A stretch of 64,000 nt of DNA from Deltaproteobacteria bacterium (lineage in GTDB: Bacteria; Myxococcota_A; UBA9160; UBA4427), in assembly GCA_016713665.1 (NCBI GenBank), contig JADJOR010000025.1:1-64000 (forward strand). Reading direction: 5' to 3'. This document shows positions 62,638-64,000 of the stretch, piece by piece; positions within the stretch are counted from its first letter, which is position 1, and each line of letters starts with the position of its first letter. A program made the position numbers and the translations under genes. The notes under the pieces are model-generated. The model saw only the letters and a list, made by a program, of their open reading frames with translations, had not been told where the DNA came from and ran no database searches.

Positions 62638-63406
62638 ACGTCTTCCCCTGGATGAAGCGCGACATCAGCTCGGCGCGGCTGCGGACGCCGAGCCGGTCGT
62701 AGACGTCCGCGACGTACTCGTTCGTCGTATGCGTCGAGATCGCGAGCTCCGAGGCGATCTGCTTGCGGGAGCTGCCGGAGAGAAGCAGCAACATGACGTG
62801 CCGGAGGCGGGGAGTCAGGTTGTCGACGGGCGTCGCGTCGATGTCCGGGATACCGACCCGATGGAGCCATTCGACTTCGGTCGTCACGACCTCGGCGACC
62901 CGCCGATCCCGTTCTGAGAAGCGCGGTCTGCCGAGATTGCGATGGAGTCCGATCGAGCTGACGATGTCCTCTCGGATCCGCACCCCGGTTCCCAGAACGT
63001 CGTCGAGACCCGCGGGCTCGCGAAAACGCTTGAAGAGATCCGTCCCGTACCACGCTTCGTCGTCGTAGGCGTCCGTTCGCGTGAACACGTAGGTTCGCTC
63101 GCGTTTGACCAGCTGATTGAAGGGCTGGGCCTCCTCGGACCAAGTCGCGCCCGTTGCGATCCCGCGTTGACGCTCGCTCGTCCAGCCGCCGTCGATCATC
63201 GTGAAGTAGGTGATGTCGCTCGCGTTGGGACCGCCTTTCTGGGCGATCCAGACCCAGACGTCCGCCTCGACGAGTCGGGCGAGGCCGGTCAGCAGGAAGC
63301 GTTTTCGATCGAGATCGTTGCCGGTATGCGAGAGTGTGTCGCCGAGGAGGCGAACGATGGCGCGGACGTCGTCTTCGGAGAGCCAACCCGATCGCTCGTC
63401 AGACAT
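62621..63406 (-). CDS. LuxR family transcriptional regulator
   Basis: A 261-residue regulator. The N-terminal roughly 190 residues form an unrecognised, possibly GAF/PAS-like sensing domain (TGLARLVEADVWVWIAQKGG, ASDITYFTMIDGGWTSERQRG, SSIGLHRNLGRPRFSERDRR). The C-terminus is a LuxR/FixJ helix-turn-helix (LTPRLRHVMLLLLSGSSRKQIASELAIS then THTTNEYVADVYDRLGVRSRAELM). Its ATG overlaps the stop of the paralogue upstream by 8 bp. Located beside the TonB receptor gene, it may regulate it. Confidence 0.9.
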   Translation of the reverse strand: MSDERSGWLSEDDVRAIVRLLGDTLSHTGNDLDRKRFLLTGLARLVEADVWVWIAQKGGPNASDITYFTMIDGGWTSERQRGIATGATWSEEAQPFNQLVKRERTYVFTRTDAYDDEAWYGTDLFKRFREPAGLDDVLGTGVRIREDIVSSIGLHRNLGRPRFSERDRRVAEVVTTEVEWLHRVGIPDIDATPVDNLTPRLRHVMLLLLSGSSRKQIASELAISTHTTNEYVADVYDRLGVRSRAELMSRFIQGKTSRASR

Positions 63407-64000
63407 CGTTCGACCTCGATCTCGAAAGCTCGCCGTGGATGAATCGAGCCATCAGCTCGGCGCGACTATGCACGCCGAGCCGAGCGTAGACCTCCGAGAC
63501 GTATTCGTTGGCCGTATGGGTCGAGATCGAAAGCTCGGCGGCGAGATCTTTGCGTGATCGCCCGGAGAGAAGGATCAGCATGACGTGGCGTTGTCGCGGG
63601 CTCAGATCGTCGACGGGGGCGAGGTCGATTTCGGGAATGCCCGATCGATGGAGCCATTCGACCTCCGACGTGATGATGTGGGCGATCCTCCGCTCGCGCT
63701 CGCCGAAGGGGGGTCGGCCGAGATTGCGGTGGAGGCCGATCGCGCTGACGACGTCCTGCGAGATGCGGACGCCTGTGAACATGATGTCGTCGAGCTCGGC
63801 GGGCTCTCGGAACTGCTTGTAGAGCTCCGTCGCATACCACGCCGCATCGTCGTAGGCGTCGGATCGGAGCATGGCGAAGAACTTCGGCTGCATGAGGTCG
63901 TGGAGAGGCTGATTCTCCTTCGACCAGGTCGCGCCGGTCGCGATGCCGCGTTGGCGGTCGCTCTTCCAGCCGCCGTCGATCATCGAGAAGTAGGTGACGT
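63399..64000 (-). CDS. LuxR family transcriptional regulator, paralogue (5' end outside window)
   Basis: The frame is open to the window edge, so the start lies beyond 64000. The visible roughly 200 residues are closely similar to the neighbouring regulator throughout (MIDGGWKSDRQRGIATGATW, SAIGLHRNLGRPPFGERERR, SEVEWLHRSGIPEIDLAPVD, and the HTH LSPRQRHVMLILLSGRSRKDLAAELSIS, in parts). The two genes overlap by 8 bp and are probably co-translated. They are a tandem duplication that has diverged. Confidence 0.9.
   Translation of the reverse strand, partial: VTYFSMIDGGWKSDRQRGIATGATWSKENQPLHDLMQPKFFAMLRSDAYDDAAWYATELYKQFREPAELDDIMFTGVRISQDVVSAIGLHRNLGRPPFGERERRIAHIITSEVEWLHRSGIPEIDLAPVDDLSPRQRHVMLILLSGRSRKDLAAELSISTHTANEYVSEVYARLGVHSRAELMARFIHGELSRSRSNDV

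Overview
The window is about 64 kb of very GC-rich DNA with dense, mostly operonic protein genes. I saw no rRNA, tRNA, CRISPR array, insertion sequence or phage module. The host is a Gram-negative bacterium: it has a Mla lipid-transport operon including the outer-membrane lipoprotein MlaA, a TonB-dependent receptor, several lipobox lipoproteins and CreD. Two proteins end in PEP-CTERM-type sorting tails, so an exosortase system is likely elsewhere in the genome. Two LLM-type flavin/F420 oxidoreductases and a Ddn-type protein suggest F420 use. The many acyl-CoA, P450, SDR and amidohydrolase genes resemble high-GC environmental lineages formerly placed in the Deltaproteobacteria (Myxococcota or Binatota-like). 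That placement is inference; no marker gene here settles it.

Layout. 1-14.7 kb: the end of a possible transporter, creD, a frameshifted recQ, OsmC, a GST-like protein, pirin, a secreted protein, an SDR, a solitary AAA ATPase, glpD, a PilZ protein and a FAD dehydrogenase. 14.8-22.6 kb: a 2334-residue SpvB/TcB-RHS fusion protein with a signal peptide, followed by a small secreted protein. 22.9-29.5 kb: a tight minus-strand operon of eight genes (two acyl-CoA dehydrogenase subunits, an alpha/beta hydrolase without its nucleophile, a thiolase-fold protein, a DUF35 protein, a PHP-domain protein and two MaoC-type subunits). Its composition matches the steroid or isoprenoid side-chain degradation (igr-like) toolkit. 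29.8-33.6 kb: a HEAT-like protein coupled to a metzincin-like, PEP-CTERM-tailed propeller protein, an alanine-rich repeat lipoprotein with a strong terminator, and small genes. 33.6-42.7 kb: surE, a CheC/CheX-like protein, a histidine phosphatase, a Ddn-like protein, two methyltransferase-like proteins and metH, which is preceded by a perfect 20-bp palindrome.

42.7-46.3 kb: htpG, a GNAT acetyltransferase and an LLM oxidoreductase. 46.4-50.5 kb: mlaF-E-D-A-C, with an apparent CTG start for mlaF and mlaA placed inside the operon. 50.5-55.1 kb: a second solitary ATPase behind an AT-rich nested repeat promoter, an ABHD14-like lipoprotein hydrolase, an amidohydrolase and a second LLM oxidoreductase. 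55.2-58.5 kb: a ParE/RelE toxin-antitoxin pair, an NTF2-like protein with a histone-H1-like tail, a cytochrome P450 and an SDR. 58.6-64 kb: a PEP-CTERM protein, a hotdog thioesterase, a TonB receptor and two tandem LuxR regulators, the second running off the window.

The best candidates for new biology are the igr-like operon with its dead-looking hydrolase and PHP protein, the single-chain SpvB-RHS protein with a membrane insert inside the RHS shell, the exosorted metzincin-propeller protein, and the two apparently leaderless ATPase genes with their unusual promoters.
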